DNA from: Silene noctiflora
Lineage: Eukaryota > Streptophyta > Magnoliopsida > Caryophyllales > Caryophyllaceae
Assembly: GCA_009801015.1 (NCBI GenBank)
Contig: VHZZ01000186.1
Location: 60,093 to 92,235 of the forward strand
DNA: 32,143 nucleotides
Direction of reading: 5' to 3'
Shown: positions 21,410-32,143 of the stretch, piece after piece
Position numbering within the stretch: the first letter of the stretch is position 1
Layout: every line of letters begins with the position of its first letter
Position numbers and translations under genes: made by a program
The notes under the pieces: generated by a model
What the model saw: only the letters and a program-made list of their open reading frames with translations
What the model was told of the DNA's origin: nothing
Database searches by the model: none

Positions 21410-24400
21410 ATATAAAGTGTAATGTGGTGCGAATTTAAAGTTTTGAACAACTGTGTATTGTACACTTAAATCTGAGTCGTTCGGGAGGTTATACCGGAAG
21501 ACATATCTATCATGCTATTGCTACCATATGTCTGGGTTCGATTAGGAGATACAGCTATTTGATTTCAGCCTTATGTCAATATGTAACAAGTATAGGTCCA
21601 TTTTTTTACTATTATCCGAGAGTTTCAACCGAGGTTTATTTATCGCATAACGGCATTCACAAATTTTCTCATTTGCCCCTCAAAAATTTTGTGGACTCTT
21701 TATCTGATCTGAGGAAGCCGCTATAAGATTTTCAGATATTTTTCTCCCGGGACCTCGGAATCTTTGAAAACCGTGTATTTATACACTTCAATTTGAGTCG
21801 TCGTCCGGGGTCGTACCAGACCACGTTTCCTTTTCTCTCGGTTTTTCTACCACGTGTCCGGGATCGATTTATGAGTTACCATATTCGATTTCAACCTCAA
21901 ATAACAAAATATTAATTCATGTTCACAATTATTCGAGTTTTGGTCGAGACTGATTTATTGCATCACGACACTCTTAAGTCTACTCATTTGCTCCTAAAAA
22001 TTTTTGAGAACTCTTTATCTAATTTAAGGAACCCTTAATATGACTTTCGGATATTTTTGTTCCGAGATCCCGAAATCTCTGAAAACCGTGTATTATACAT
22101 TTTAATTTGAGTCGTTCGGAAGGTCCAACTGGACAAGAGTTTTTTTCTCTTGGTTTTATACCACGTGCCCGAGGTCGATTTAGGTGTTAACCTATTTGAT
22201 TTCAACCTCAAATATCAAAGTATTAATCCATTTTTCACCTATTTGATTAGGGCAATACGACTTTACGACGACTAATAGTTAGTACTGAGTTAGATTTACT
22301 TTAATTAGTCCTCAAAATCGTGGATTATACACTTTAACTTGAGTGGTTTAGCAGGTTATACCAGGTCATGTTTTTTTTTCTTCTGGTTTCTACCATGTGT
22401 CCAGAGTAGCTTCAGGAGTTACCCTATTCGATTTCTAACCTATTAATCTATTTTTCACGGTTATACTATTTTCGGCCAATCGAGGTTTATTGCACACAAG
22501 CAGTCTTAAATTTACTACGTTACTCTTCAAAATTAATGTGGAATTTTTATCTGACCTAAGGAACCCTCGGTTCGATTTCCGGTCATTTTTTTTTTGGGAC
22601 CACGATTTCTCTGAAAATCGTGTATTATACACTTCAATTTGAGCCGTTTGTGGGGTCGTACCGGACAACATTTCTTTTACTCCTGATTTTTCTACCACGT
22701 GTCTAGGTTCGATTTAGGAGTTAACACCATTCGATTTCAGCTCTATGTAACAAGTATTAGTTCGTTTTTCACCGTTATCTGAGTTTCGTCTGAGACTGTT
22801 TTATCGCATAACGGCACCCTCAAATCTATTCATTTGCTCCTCAAAATTTTTGTGCACTCCTTAACTGATCGGAGAAACTCTCTGTACAATTTCCGGATAT
22901 TTTTGTTCCGAGATCTCGGAAGCTCTAAAAACCGTGTATTATGCACTTCGAATTTAGCCGATCGGGAGGCTGTACCGGACTATGTTTCTTTTTCGCCCGA
23001 TTTTTATACCACGTGTCTGGGATCAATTCAGGAGTTGTTTTATTCGATTTCAGCCTCAAATAACAAAGTATTAATCTATTTTTCCTATTATCCGAGTTTA
23101 TGTCGAGACTGATTTATTTCATATCGGCAACCTTAAATGTCTTTCGTTTCCCCTCAAACTCGTGTAACCGGTATTATCTGATCGGGGGAACCATTTGTTG
23201 GATTTCAGGACTTTTTTTTTCCGGGACCCTCGAATAGCGAAAACTGTGTATTATACACTCTAATTTGAGTCATTTATGAGGTTATACCGGAGCATCTCTT
23301 TTTTCTCAAAATTTTTCTACCACGTGTCCGGGCTTGCATCAAAAGTTTATTCTACTCGATTTCCGCCCTAAATAACAAATATTAATTTATTTTTTAAGAT
23401 TATCCGACTATCGGCCGATTCAGGTTTATCGCATACCGATACCCTCAAATTTACTCATTTGCGTCTGAAAAATTTTGTGGACTCTTTATCTTATCTAAGA
23501 AACCCTCTTGCACGATTTCTGGATATTTTTGTTCCGGGACCATGGAATCTCCCAAAACCGTGTATTATATACACTTCAATTTGAGTCGTTCGAGAGGTCG
23601 TACCGAACAACGTTTTTTTTCTCTTGCTTTTTATACCACGTGTCCGAGTTTGATTTAGCAATTACGACTATTCAATTTCAGTCTGAAATAACAAAGTATT
23701 AATTCATTTATCACTATTATTATTCAAGTTTCGGTCGAGACTGATTTATTGCATCACGGCACCCTCAAATCTACATCATTTGCTTCACATAATTCTTCTG
23801 GACTGTTGATCTGATATGAGAAACCCTTTACGATTTCCGGATATTTTTGTTTAGGAACTCCGAATCTCTTTAAACCGTGTATATCACACTTCAATTTCAG
23901 TTGTTCGGGAAGTCGTACCGAGTAACATTTCTTATTCGCACGGTTTTTATACAACGTAGACGGGGTCGATCCAAAAGTTACCCTATTCGATTCCAGGCTC
24001 AAATAACAAAGGATTAATCCATTTTCCTAATTATCTGAGTTTCAGTCGATGCTGATTTATTACATATCAGCATCCTCAAATGTCTTTCGTTGCTCCTTAG
24101 ACTTGTGTAATCCCTTTTTAACCGAAGTGAGCAACCGTCCGTAGGATTTCCGGACATTTTTATTCCGGAATCCTAGAATTTTGAAAAACGTGTATTATAA
24201 ACTTTAATCTGAGCCGTTTAGGAAGTTATATCGGGTCATGTTTCTTTTTCTCTTTACTTTCTACCATGTGTCTGAGGTTACTTCAGGAGTTACCCTATTC
24301 GATTCCAACCCTAAATAACAAACATTAATCTATTTTTCACGAATATCCGATTTTCGGCCAATCCAGGTTTATTGCTTACAAGCACCCTTAAATCTACTAC

Positions 24401-24430
24401 GTTGCTCTTCAAAATTCGTGTGTATCGAGC
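21410..24430. repeat. 314-bp satellite array with trimeric higher-order structure
   Basis: About ten diverged monomers. The marker ACCGTGTATTATACACTT recurs near 21768, 22081, 22314, 22613, 22927, 23239, 23554, 23871 and 24185; most spacings are 312-317 bp, and one copy (22081-22314) is shortened to about 234 bp. Every third monomer shares private variants. For example, CGGCCAATC.AGGTTTATTGC is found near 22478, 23415 and 24357 (about 940 bp apart), and CATATC.GCA..CCT near 23120 and 24061. A CACGTG core within TACCACGTGTC appears at 21851, 22162, 22696, 23010, 23321 and 23637. No long open frame exists. Confidence 0.88.
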
Positions 24431-24875
24431 CAAACTACCATTAGGGTGACTTTAGGTTTGATAAATTTCGAGCCACTCAAAGTTCAGGTCGAGTTTGAGC
24501 CGGATTTTCTTTTCAGGTTTTGGTTCATGTTCGGATCATCTAATATTGGCTCTCCCTTCAGTTTTAACACACTAGTCTGCTTCAAAATTGAACTCAACAC
24601 CTTTGATTAATCTTAGATCAACTAATCTTGTCATTAGATGCCTCAATAGTAACCATTTAACCTAATTTGCAAGTAGTAAAATCACAAACTTAATAGTGCA
24701 TACAAAACGGACATGTGACACGGCATCCCATGAAATGTAGAACACTGGATACGATTTTTAAATTTAATAAATTATTATGATCTTATCAAGGGTTTAAAAA
24801 AAAAAAAAAAAAAAATCATCACATAATCATTGTTGAAGAAATGTAAACATAAAAAAGAGAACTGGTTATTAAAAC
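24431..24875. other. Spacer downstream of ALDH2B
   Basis: It contains GAGTTTGAGCC-type repeat words (24430-24530), a second copy of the GTGACACGGCATCCCAT repeat (about 24694-24775) and an A21 run (24796-24816). The part nearest 24876 should be the 3' UTR of the minus-strand ALDH gene. A definite polyadenylation signal was not chosen. Confidence 0.5.
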
Positions 24876-27800
24876 TTATAGCCATGCAGGGTTCTTCAAG
24901 GGAGTGACAATGGCCTTAACTTGCAAATAGTTGTTCAAGCTGTAAACTCCCTTCTCTCTGCCAATTCCACTGCTTTTATACCCTCCAAACGGAATTGCAG
25001 CATCGAAAATGTCGTAACAGTTTATCCATACTGTACCCGCTCTAAGTGCCCGCGCTAAGGTGTTAGCCTTGTCTAAGTTCTGTGTGAAGACTCCGGCTCC
25101 TAATCCGTAGGGTGTGTCGTTGGCCCGGCGAATCACCTCATCCATGCTCCTACATTAAAGCCAGACCGAAAAATAATCAGTACTGTATTTTCCTTAATTC
25201 CGGAAAAAGAAAATCTGTATGCATTATGTTACTCACTTGTATTTCAAGATAGTTTGCACAGGGCCGAAGATTTCATCTTTTGCGATCAACATATCGTCCT
25301 GAAATCAATTCAGAAGAATAGTTTAGAAATAAAGAGTCGGGTAGTGGCGGTTTTCTATTGAATTGAGGAAGAGAGTGATATTAGGCATGTCTACCTTCAC
25401 ATCAGAGAAAACAGTGGGCTTAATGTAGTAGCCCTTTGTGCCGATTCTGTCCCCTCCGGTTTCTAGTTTAGCTCCACTCTCGATACCTAAGTTTATGTAC
25501 TTGAGTATTTTCTTGAATTGATCTGGATCGATCTAGAAAGTTTCAAGATAAACAAGATCAATATAACAACAGTAACAATAAAGTCTTTGTCTCAATATAG
25601 TTTAATGTACTCGAGTACTGTAAACCGGGGAGATGAGATCGAAGAGAGGGCAACAAAATACCTGAGGACCTTGCTCAATGCCCTGCTTGAATGGATCCCC
25701 AACTGAGCGTCTTTCAGCTCGTGCCTTGGCTTTTTCAACAAATTCATCGTATATACTTTCATGGACAAAAGTACGAGATCCAGCGCAACAGCATTGCCCC
25801 TGAAGAGACCAAGAAATTAATACTTACAAACATATTGTTTCTTTCACAAGAGACCACTTATGGATAAAGGGCGGAAATGAGGATTTTCTTTCCACAAACC
25901 TGATTGAAGAAAAGAGCAAAATGAGCAGCTTCAACAGCGCTGTCAATGTCTGCATCTTCGCATATAATAAACGGAGATTTCCCACCAAGCTCCAAAGTTA
26001 CATTCTTGAGATTACTTTTTGCAGCTAGTTCCAATACCAATTTCCCGGTGCTAGTTGATCCGGTAAAAGCAATCTGTTAAACATGTCAGATGTGAAAATA
26101 TATCAGTACAACTAATGAAAAGAATGTCTCTCTATGAACTCATTTTCTGATAATCTGGATAAAATAGTTTCACAGAAAAGCGATTTGAGTTCAGAATACG
26201 GAATTCAAAGTAGTTTAGCGAGGAACATAAAAAAGTGAAGAATACCTTGTCGACGTTCATATGAGAGCAAATAGCTGCACCGGCAGTAGGACCAAAACCA
26301 GAAATGACATTGAGAACGCCTGGTGGAAGTCCTGCCTGTCGTTCATATCATTAACATCAAACAGAAAAATTTAATAATGACTCGAGAGACTTTAGTCCCA
26401 TAATATATTCCAAATACCATATGATTGAAAGGTGGGAGGATTCAAGCAAGCAAATACCTCCTGAAATAGGTTTGCCACGTAGAAGGCCGACAAAGGAGTC
26501 TGCTCAGCTGTCTTTAGAACAATAGTATTACCGCATGCTAAAGCAGGTCCGACCTTCCAAGCAAGCATTAGAAGGGGGAAGTTCCATGGAATAATCTGGC
26601 CTGCTACACCAATTGGTTCATGCAGGGTATGCACCTGAAATGGTCCATCTGCTGGAACGGTAAGACCATGTATCTTATCTGCCCAACCTGCGGAATTTAG
26701 CCCAACAATTTCTGTCAGTCGGTATTTTACTGGTAAATTTGGGGCAAAATTGTTGGCTCAATTTATACTTGTAAAGGGAAAGTGATAGAGCATGACCGGG
26801 TAAATTTCTTTGAGATTAAAAACTCCATATTAAAAAAAGAGTCACAATATGACCACGCATTTTTGAAATCTGGCTCTGCCACTGCATATAGAATATAGTA
26901 TGATAAAATACGAGTATTATGGTACTGAACTCAGTAACCCAAGGTGGCGCAAACTTGGTTTCCTTGAGGAAATAAGCTTCAATCACTTACCAGCATAGTA
27001 ACGGAAAAGGCGCACAAACATGGGTACTTCAATTTTGGCAGATTGCTCATATGGCTTTCCATTGTCCCAAGTTTCAAGTGCAGCAATGACATCATTATGC
27101 TTTTCAACAAGATCAGCAAATTTCAGGAGTATTTTTGACCTTTCCTGCATACCAAAAAAAAAAACACCAGCAAGAATCGCTTCAAATCGAAAGTTACGCT
27201 ATTCACCAAGCACTGCAAGATACAGATGACTGTATGAAGAGTTATTTGAAAAATAGGTTACATAAGCTGGCATTTTTGGCCATGGTCCTTCATCAAAGGC
27301 CTTCCGAGCAGCAGCTACGGCCCTGTTAACATCCTCGGCATCTCCTTCAGCCACATCAGCTATCACATCTCCTGTCCTAGGGTCTACTGTGTGAAATGTC
27401 TTCCCTGAAAATACAACAAAAAACAGTAGAGTACATCACTTACATTGCTCGGATTCTTCAAATTTTATTACATTACCCTTACCAGACAGTGGACACTAAA
27501 CATCAGTATTAACAGTTGACGCCTTAATGCGGGTAAGATTTAAACACGTTTTTCTTACCCTTAGTAGAGTCCGAGCAACTAGTTATTACACATATTTGGG
27601 GTGTAGGTATGAGATGACGGAAAATCAAGTATAAAAAACTGAAAACCAAACCTGATGCTGCATCAACAAATTGGCCATTAATTAGCAACTTAGTATGATT
27701 GATTTCGACAGGTGGTGTAATTGGTTCATCAATCGCTGTCGCAGTGCTGTATCTGTAGAGGCCTCTCCTCATACAAGAACTCCTCCCTAAATAAAAAACA

Positions 27801-29097
27801 TATGCAAAATTTACATGCTATAAAGTATAAACCATGATGTTCTGAATTAAGTCAAACAGGTTCTGCAAATGTGGACGGAATTTTCATCTCTAAGTCATTC
27901 GGAAACAACCTTTTTGTGCAGCTAATACAAGGGTAAGACAATACTGTATACAATCAGTCATTCGGTTATTCGGGTTGGAGCAATTAATCTTCCCCTCCAT
28001 TCTCAATGGTTGCGAAGAGCCGAAGATGTGCATTGGACGAAATTAAAAAGATCAGAACAAACAGTCCTCACCTAACTACATTCAAACTTTATCAATAATG
28101 TACACAGTCTTTGCCTTTAATATCATATCAAATCCCTGAAAAAGGAATGGGCCACTCCCACTAATTTAACTACTTCATGATCGTAAACTAGTTCATCCTA
28201 AAACCAATTGGCCATAGAAGGATGACGAGCTCATCGGTTTATTAAGGATTTACATAAACATGGTTGGTATCATCTCATCAACTTTGTCAACATGCAAGTA
28301 TGCAACAATTGTAACAACTCCAATCCAACTCTTTCGATTTGGTTTGGCTTCCACGAACTTTGCTCATCCGAAAGGACGAAATAGGCCGTTATAACCCAGT
28401 GGATCGATCTAGTGTCCTTGCCTTATAAAAAAGTAAAAAACACAAATTCTTATTGTAGACGGATACTGAAGACGGTATCACAAAATGTAAGTGAAATAGT
28501 GCAAGTGGGTGGGAAATTGATACCCACTTGCCCTTTCACTTGCATTTTTAGAGAGGGTCACTATCCGTCTTCAGCTTTAAACGGATAGTGGCCGTCTACG
28601 ATTACAAAATTGTAAAACAACTCCACTACTGTCGGCCATCAAACGAAAACAAAAAAATAATCCACATTTTAGTCTTTTCCTCTGTTCATACAAAATTTTC
28701 CCTCAAATCCCATAAACAACATCAGCATCTTTATCAAAAAAAAAAAAAAAAAAAAAAAAACTTCCTATGCAAGAATTATTGCGCGAGCATATAATCATGA
28801 TCCGGGTTCAAACCCGTCACACCAGCATCAAAATTGCCCTTACAAATATAATACTCCGTATGAAAACAATATACTGTAAGACGGTTTTATTCTATAATTT
28901 GTGTAACAAAAGATCAAAAATTTCTACTATCAATCATATACTCACAAAACAGCAAACTCACATCAAAAAGAAAAATACAACATTTTATAATATAAATAAA
29001 CAGAGATAATTACAGTGGATTATTTACCAGAAGAAGAAGAACTGAGATAAGAATTTACTGATCGAGATAAAAGAGATGAAATTCTTCTGCTTGCCAT
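24876..29097 (-). CDS. ALDH2B4: Mitochondrial aldehyde dehydrogenase, ALDH2B family (11 exons)
   Basis: Exons (high to low) 29097-29028, 27786-27652, 27404-27262, 27144-26991, 26687-26458, 26335-26246, 26073-25900, 25799-25662, 25532-25395, 25298-25237 and 25149-24876 have consensus borders and total 1608 nt, encoding 535 residues. Residues 1-50 ([18 protein letters not shown]...) are Arg/Ser-rich and lack acids, like a mitochondrial presequence. All key ALDH residues are present: N203 in IPWNFP, G279 and G284 in FTGSTSTG, the general base E302 in LELGGKSP and the nucleophile C336 in GQCCCAGSR. The offset of 34 from human ALDH2 numbering holds for each. The enzyme oxidises aldehydes such as acetaldehyde to acids with NAD+ in the matrix. 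The C-terminus is [19 protein letters not shown]. It resembles Arabidopsis ALDH2B4 (about 538 residues); B4 versus B7 is not resolved. Confidence 0.95.
27787..29027 (-). other. Intron 1 of ALDH2B
   Basis: A 1241-bp intron between the presequence exons. It carries a hairpin MITE (28441-28613), an A24 run on the plus strand (28737-28760) and, next to it, GGGTTCAAACCCG near 28808, which looks like a pol III B box but forms no tRNA. No other exon was seen. Confidence 0.7.
28441..28613. mobile_element. Hairpin MITE, 'CTATCCGTC' family, copy 2 (in ALDH intron 1)
   Basis: The left end ACAAATTCTTATTGTAGACGG pairs with the reverse complement of the right end CCGTCTACGATTACAAAATT. The inner arms GCAAGTGGGT and ACCCACTTGCC also pair. 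The left arm has lost about 15 bp relative to the right (ACTATCCGTCTTCAGCTT). It is about 173 bp and non-coding. Confidence 0.75.
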
Positions 29098-29100
29098 TTT

Positions 29101-29136
29101 TTTTCTTTTTTTCTTTTTTTTCTTTTTTTTAACTTT
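29101..29136. repeat. T-rich tract just upstream of ALDH2B start
   Basis: TTTTTTTTC runs on the plus strand correspond to an (A)nG-rich leader immediately 5' of the ALDH2B ATG on the minus strand. The relic ALDH copy has a shorter A/T tract at the same place (20746-20760). It probably lies in the 5' UTR. Confidence 0.5.
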
Positions 29137-29330
29137 TCTACAAAATTAATTAGTTGGAGAGATTGTTGGTAATATCCTGAAATACAGGGAATGCAACGAA
29201 AGAAGAGAAGACGAATGAGTATTGCATGAAATACCAACCTACTACTTATAATAATAGTAGTATTCTCATCAGCTTTCTCAACTCTAATTTTCGGTCGGTT
29301 TGGCCTCGCTTTTAAAACTGCTTTTGCATT

Positions 29331-29400
29331 AGAAAAACACAAGCTGGGTCAAACACTAATTTATTAGAAAAACACAAGCTGGATCAAACACTAGTTTTTT
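29331..29400. repeat. 35-bp tandem duplication in a MITE-like segment
   Basis: AGAAAAACACAAGCTGGGTC starts at 29331 and AGAAAAACACAAGCTGGATC at 29366, each followed by AAACACTA. It lies within an AT-rich segment (about 29280-29640) that ends GTTAGGCCAAACAAACCC, a typical hAT-like MITE terminus. Element limits are uncertain. Confidence 0.6.
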
Positions 29401-29646
29401 GCAAAAGTAAAAACAGTTTTTTTTAAATCCAAAAAACAAAATAACCTCCAAGAAACAGAAGTAGAAATTAGGAGTTTCTGCTTCTATTTCTCAAAATCTT
29501 CTATTTTCTCTAAATCTCGTATCTTCTTATAACTTTTTGCCAAACACCAACAGTTTTTTCAAAAAACAATTTATACAAAACTATTTTTTATAAATGGAAA
29601 CTCATTTTTATAAGTTAGGCCAAACAAACCCTTTGTTGTTTTATAA

Positions 29647-29989
29647 TTTTCATTGAAAACGGAAACTATCTATCACAAGTTGAAAACGATAATGCTCTCT
29701 CATAATATGCGAGTGGTACTATCAAATGAGAATTAAATGGAGTATCTCATTTACTCTCCTACTTGTAATATTGTGAGAGGGACACTATCCGTCTTCAGCT
29801 TGTGACGGATAGTGTCCGTAGTTTCTGTCGCAAGCTGAAAACGAATAATGCCCTCTCACAATATGTGAGTGGCGCTATCAAATGAGAATTAAATGGAGCA
29901 CCCCACTTATTCTCCCACTTGTGTAATATTGTAAGTTGAGCACTATCCGTCTTCAGCTTGTGACGGATAGTGTCCGTTTTCAATAAAAT
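29647..29989. mobile_element. Hairpin MITE, 'CTATCCGTC' family, two fused tandem copies
   Basis: The outer ends TTTTCATTGAAAACGGAAAC and GTCCGTTTTCAATAAAA are inverted repeats. The internal segment AATGCTCTCTCATAATATG at 29691 recurs 156 bp later at 29847 (AATGCCCTCTCACAATATG). Right-arm sequence CGTCTTCAGCTTGTGACGG occurs at about 29789 and 29949. The two copies share a fused middle near 29810-29830. Confidence 0.8.
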
Positions 29990-30089
29990 AAGCTGAATTA
30001 CTTTTTGTAAAAATGGTACCCACTATGTATTATTCATAGTTATTTTTTTTTTGCTTATGATACCATTTTTATTAAATTATCACATAATA

Positions 30090-30400
30090 TTATCATGAGA
30101 TAGTCTCTTTAAAAGGCATATGGTAAGTTATCAAAGATAATTAATACCACGGATTAACTATTAACCAAAACAGATGACATATAATACTATTGTGAGACAG
30201 TCTCTTAAAAGGTCTATGATTACTTATCATAATCTAAAATCCACTAAAAAGATAATTAATACGGATTAACTATTAACCAAAACAGATGAGATATAATACT
30301 ATTGTGAGACACTCTCTGTCTATGATTAGTTATCATAATCTAAAATCCTCTAAAAAGATAATTAACACGGATTAACTATTAACCAAAACAGATAAGGCAC
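30090..30400. repeat. Tandem repeat, about 106-112 bp x 3
   Basis: ACGGATTAACTATTAACCAA occurs at 30149, 30261 and 30367. Each copy is preceded by AAAGATAATTAA and followed by AACAGAT; the first two then continue to ATATAATACTATTGTGAGAC. The third copy is cut short after AACAGATAAGG. Non-coding. Confidence 0.85.
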
Positions 30401-31400
30401 AAAATCACAAATGTATCAGCAAGATAATACTATCCTTTCTATAATAAATCATGATAATTTCTTGAACCGTTTTTCCACATGTTAATAAGCTAATTAAAGA
30501 AACATTTACAAGAATAAATTATAAAAAATTGATGTACAAATTATCATTTACCATAATTAATGAAATATTTTTATAAATATTTCTTTAATTAACTTCTTAA
30601 CCTGTACCTTAATAAGGACACATATTAGAAAAACCCTTTTCTCGAAATGATGTTTTAGAAGCATAGGTCAATTTTAAATATAAATTTTCAGAAAAGATTG
30701 TGTTGTTTGAAAGGGAAATTAAAGGAGAATGGCAAGTAGTTATCAGAAAAAGACATGTGTGGAATTAATTAATTAATTAATTAAGCATCTAATATCTTTC
30801 AAACACGATTCCTAATTTGTCAAATAAAGCGACATTTCACACCATTCTATGGTATGTTATCTTTTTCTTCTTTTCAAATTAATTTAATTAATATATAATT
30901 TAATTAATATATAATATATAATTGGTAATTCATCTTCAAATTGATTATGACTTATGACTAGAAAACAACTCCTTATGATAGCTTATTTATTGATTTATGG
31001 CTCTGTTTTTTTGGACTTAATTTCAGTTTATTTCAGTTCAGTTTATCTCTATTAAATTCAGTTTAGTTCAGCTCTTCTTTTCACAAATTAACTATTATTT
31101 CAGTTCAGTTCAGCTCTATTAAGTTCACAAAATCGTTTCTAGATAAGATTTTTCGTATCTTCCGATTTGAACAAATAGTGTAACTAGTAATTTTTTATTA
31201 ATAATTTAATTGTATATGAGGCCATTTACACACAAAAAGTCACTCTTTACTCCCAAAAAAAACAATTTTAGATAGCTTTTCAAAAAACAAATAATAATTA
31301 AGTAAATCCATGACATTAATTTTATTTTCATAACATTACCTCAATGTCTTAATAGTTCGAGCAATAGGATATAAAGGGGTTGGATGTACGTAGTCTTAAC
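30401..31400. other. AT-rich intergenic DNA
   Basis: No gene was seen. It holds a TTAATTAA run near 30764, ATATAATTTAATTAATATA repeats near 30880-30920 and TTCAGTTCAG-rich sequence at about 31018-31130, which looks like the end of a dispersed plant element. Confidence 0.5.
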
Positions 31401-31406
31401 CTTATA

Positions 31407-31664
31407 CTTCATCCATTCAACTCCACTCTACCACTTTATTTTTTCACGTTTGTCAATGCGTGTTTTACGAGCTAAATATCGTTAGCTAAGTATTTGCAAA
31501 AATTAGAAAAGTTAGATATTTTTAATGTACTCGTAAAGACGAATCAAACAAGACCCCACATGAATATATTTTCACGTAGGTATTAAGAGAAAATTGAAAT
31601 CGAATACTTACTTATGAATAGTGTACAAAAAAGAAAATGGTAGAGTGGGGTTGAATGAAGGAAG
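31407..31664. mobile_element. Stowaway-type MITE with TA target duplication
   Basis: The left end CTTCATCCATTCAACTCCAC (continuing TCTACCACTTT) and the right end (AAAATGGTAGAGTGGGGTTG, then AATGAAGGAAG) are inverted repeats of about 40 bp. The dinucleotide TA flanks both ends (31405-31406 and 31665-31666). It is 258 bp and non-coding. A further Stowaway-like end (AAATGAATGGAGGAAGTA) lies just outside at about 31711-31730. Confidence 0.75.
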
Positions 31665-31747
31665 TATTAGTAACACAAAAGACTACTTTCGAATGATCTA
31701 GGATGAAAATAAAATGAATGGAGGAAGTATAAGAAGAAGAAAAACGA

Positions 31748-31748
<1 letters not shown>

Positions 31749-31782
<34 letters not shown>
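31749..31782. repeat. A34 homopolymer
   Basis: An uninterrupted run of 34 A on the plus strand, following an AG-rich stretch. It could be the tail of an old retroposed insertion, but no body was recognised. Confidence 0.9.
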
Positions 31783-31785
<3 letters not shown>

Positions 31786-31889
31786 CCAAAACATAATCTT
31801 TAGCCCATACGCCAAGTGCCCTAAAATATCAGGCCACATGCACAAAATGGCACGCCAAAAGAGTCGACTAGTATGACAAATAATCTAGT

Positions 31890-32073
31890 CGCTGTTCCGA
31901 TTATTTGTTGTCCTATTTTATTTTGGAATGTCTCGGTTAATTGTTATTCTTTTTATTTTAAGAATGAATTTGATGCGCAATTTGATCATTGAACACACAA
32001 TTTGATACATTTGTTATTTAGTCTTTTTTCTTTGATCTTTCTGCCAAAATCAAAAGACAATAGTTAATCGGAA
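31890..32073. mobile_element. Stowaway-like inverted-repeat remnant
   Basis: GTTCCGATTATTTGTTGTCC near 31894 is matched in inverted form by AGACAATAGTTAATCGGAAA near 32056-32075, with further pairing of TATTTTATTTTGG and CCAAAATCAAAA. Non-coding, ends uncertain. Confidence 0.45.
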
Positions 32074-32143
32074 ATCTTTGGCCTATATTATCACATTGCC
32101 AAGATTCCAATAAATTCGTGTGAACTAATGAGAAACAATCACG

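Noticed and set aside
21410..24430. CRISPR-like reading of the regular repeats
   Set aside because: Monomers are about 314 bp with diverged sequence throughout and no short identical repeats with unique spacers. This is plant satellite DNA.
28790..28830. Possible tRNA or SINE from GGGTTCAAACCCG
   Set aside because: The T-arm does not pair correctly (after two pairs the stem fails) and no A box, acceptor stem or anticodon arm could be placed. At most it is a worn SINE trace.
31612..31845. Minus-strand open frame rich in Phe
   Set aside because: It reads through the A34 homopolymer and a MITE end; there is no biological signal.

Overview
The window is plant nuclear DNA. The genes have many GT..AG introns, the proteins match plant-type families (an RRM/PWI splicing factor, a tonoplast-type ENT transporter, a mitochondrial ALDH2B), and the spacers are AT-rich and full of MITE-like inverted-repeat elements. 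The repeat style (stacks of 'CTATCCGTC..' hairpins, Stowaway-like ends, runs of TTCAGTTCAG) suggests a dicot, perhaps Caryophyllales. That is only an impression. One ambiguous base (N at 649) suggests a draft assembly.

Layout: 1-1450 is AT-rich spacer. 1530-9017 (+) is a complete seven-exon RBM25-like splicing factor of 992 residues. 9018-11459 is spacer with a foldback, a degenerate CCGAAC-rich stretch, a hairpin MITE and a short interstitial telomeric repeat. 11460-19191 (+) is a small tandem family of ENT1-like nucleoside transporters: ENT-A (exons 11460-11991 and 14925-15640), an extra first exon 'B' between them that is frameshifted, and ENT-C (16619-17132 and 18476-19191) with a solo LTR in its intron. 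About 19500-20890 is a rearranged, partly re-duplicated relic of an ALDH2B gene on the minus strand. About 21400-24420 is a tandem array with a 314-bp monomer organised as trimers of about 940 bp. 24876-29097 (-) is an intact 11-exon ALDH2B gene of 535 residues. 29100-32143 is repeat-rich spacer with hairpin MITEs, a 35-bp duplication, a 106-112 bp triplicate and a Stowaway-type MITE with TA target duplication.

The three gene families do not form a pathway: a nuclear pre-mRNA splicing regulator, a membrane nucleoside carrier and a mitochondrial aldehyde-oxidising enzyme lie side by side as usual in plants. What unites the right two thirds of the window is repeated local duplication: an exon-1 duplication and a whole-gene duplication in ENT, a decayed copy of ALDH beside its intact paralogue, and a satellite array between the two ALDH copies. 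I saw no unmistakable new biological system. The best leads are the satellite with a recurrent CACGTG core, the ENT locus with duplicated first exon and splice-donor-like intron modules, and the ALDH relic whose presequence exons remain open.
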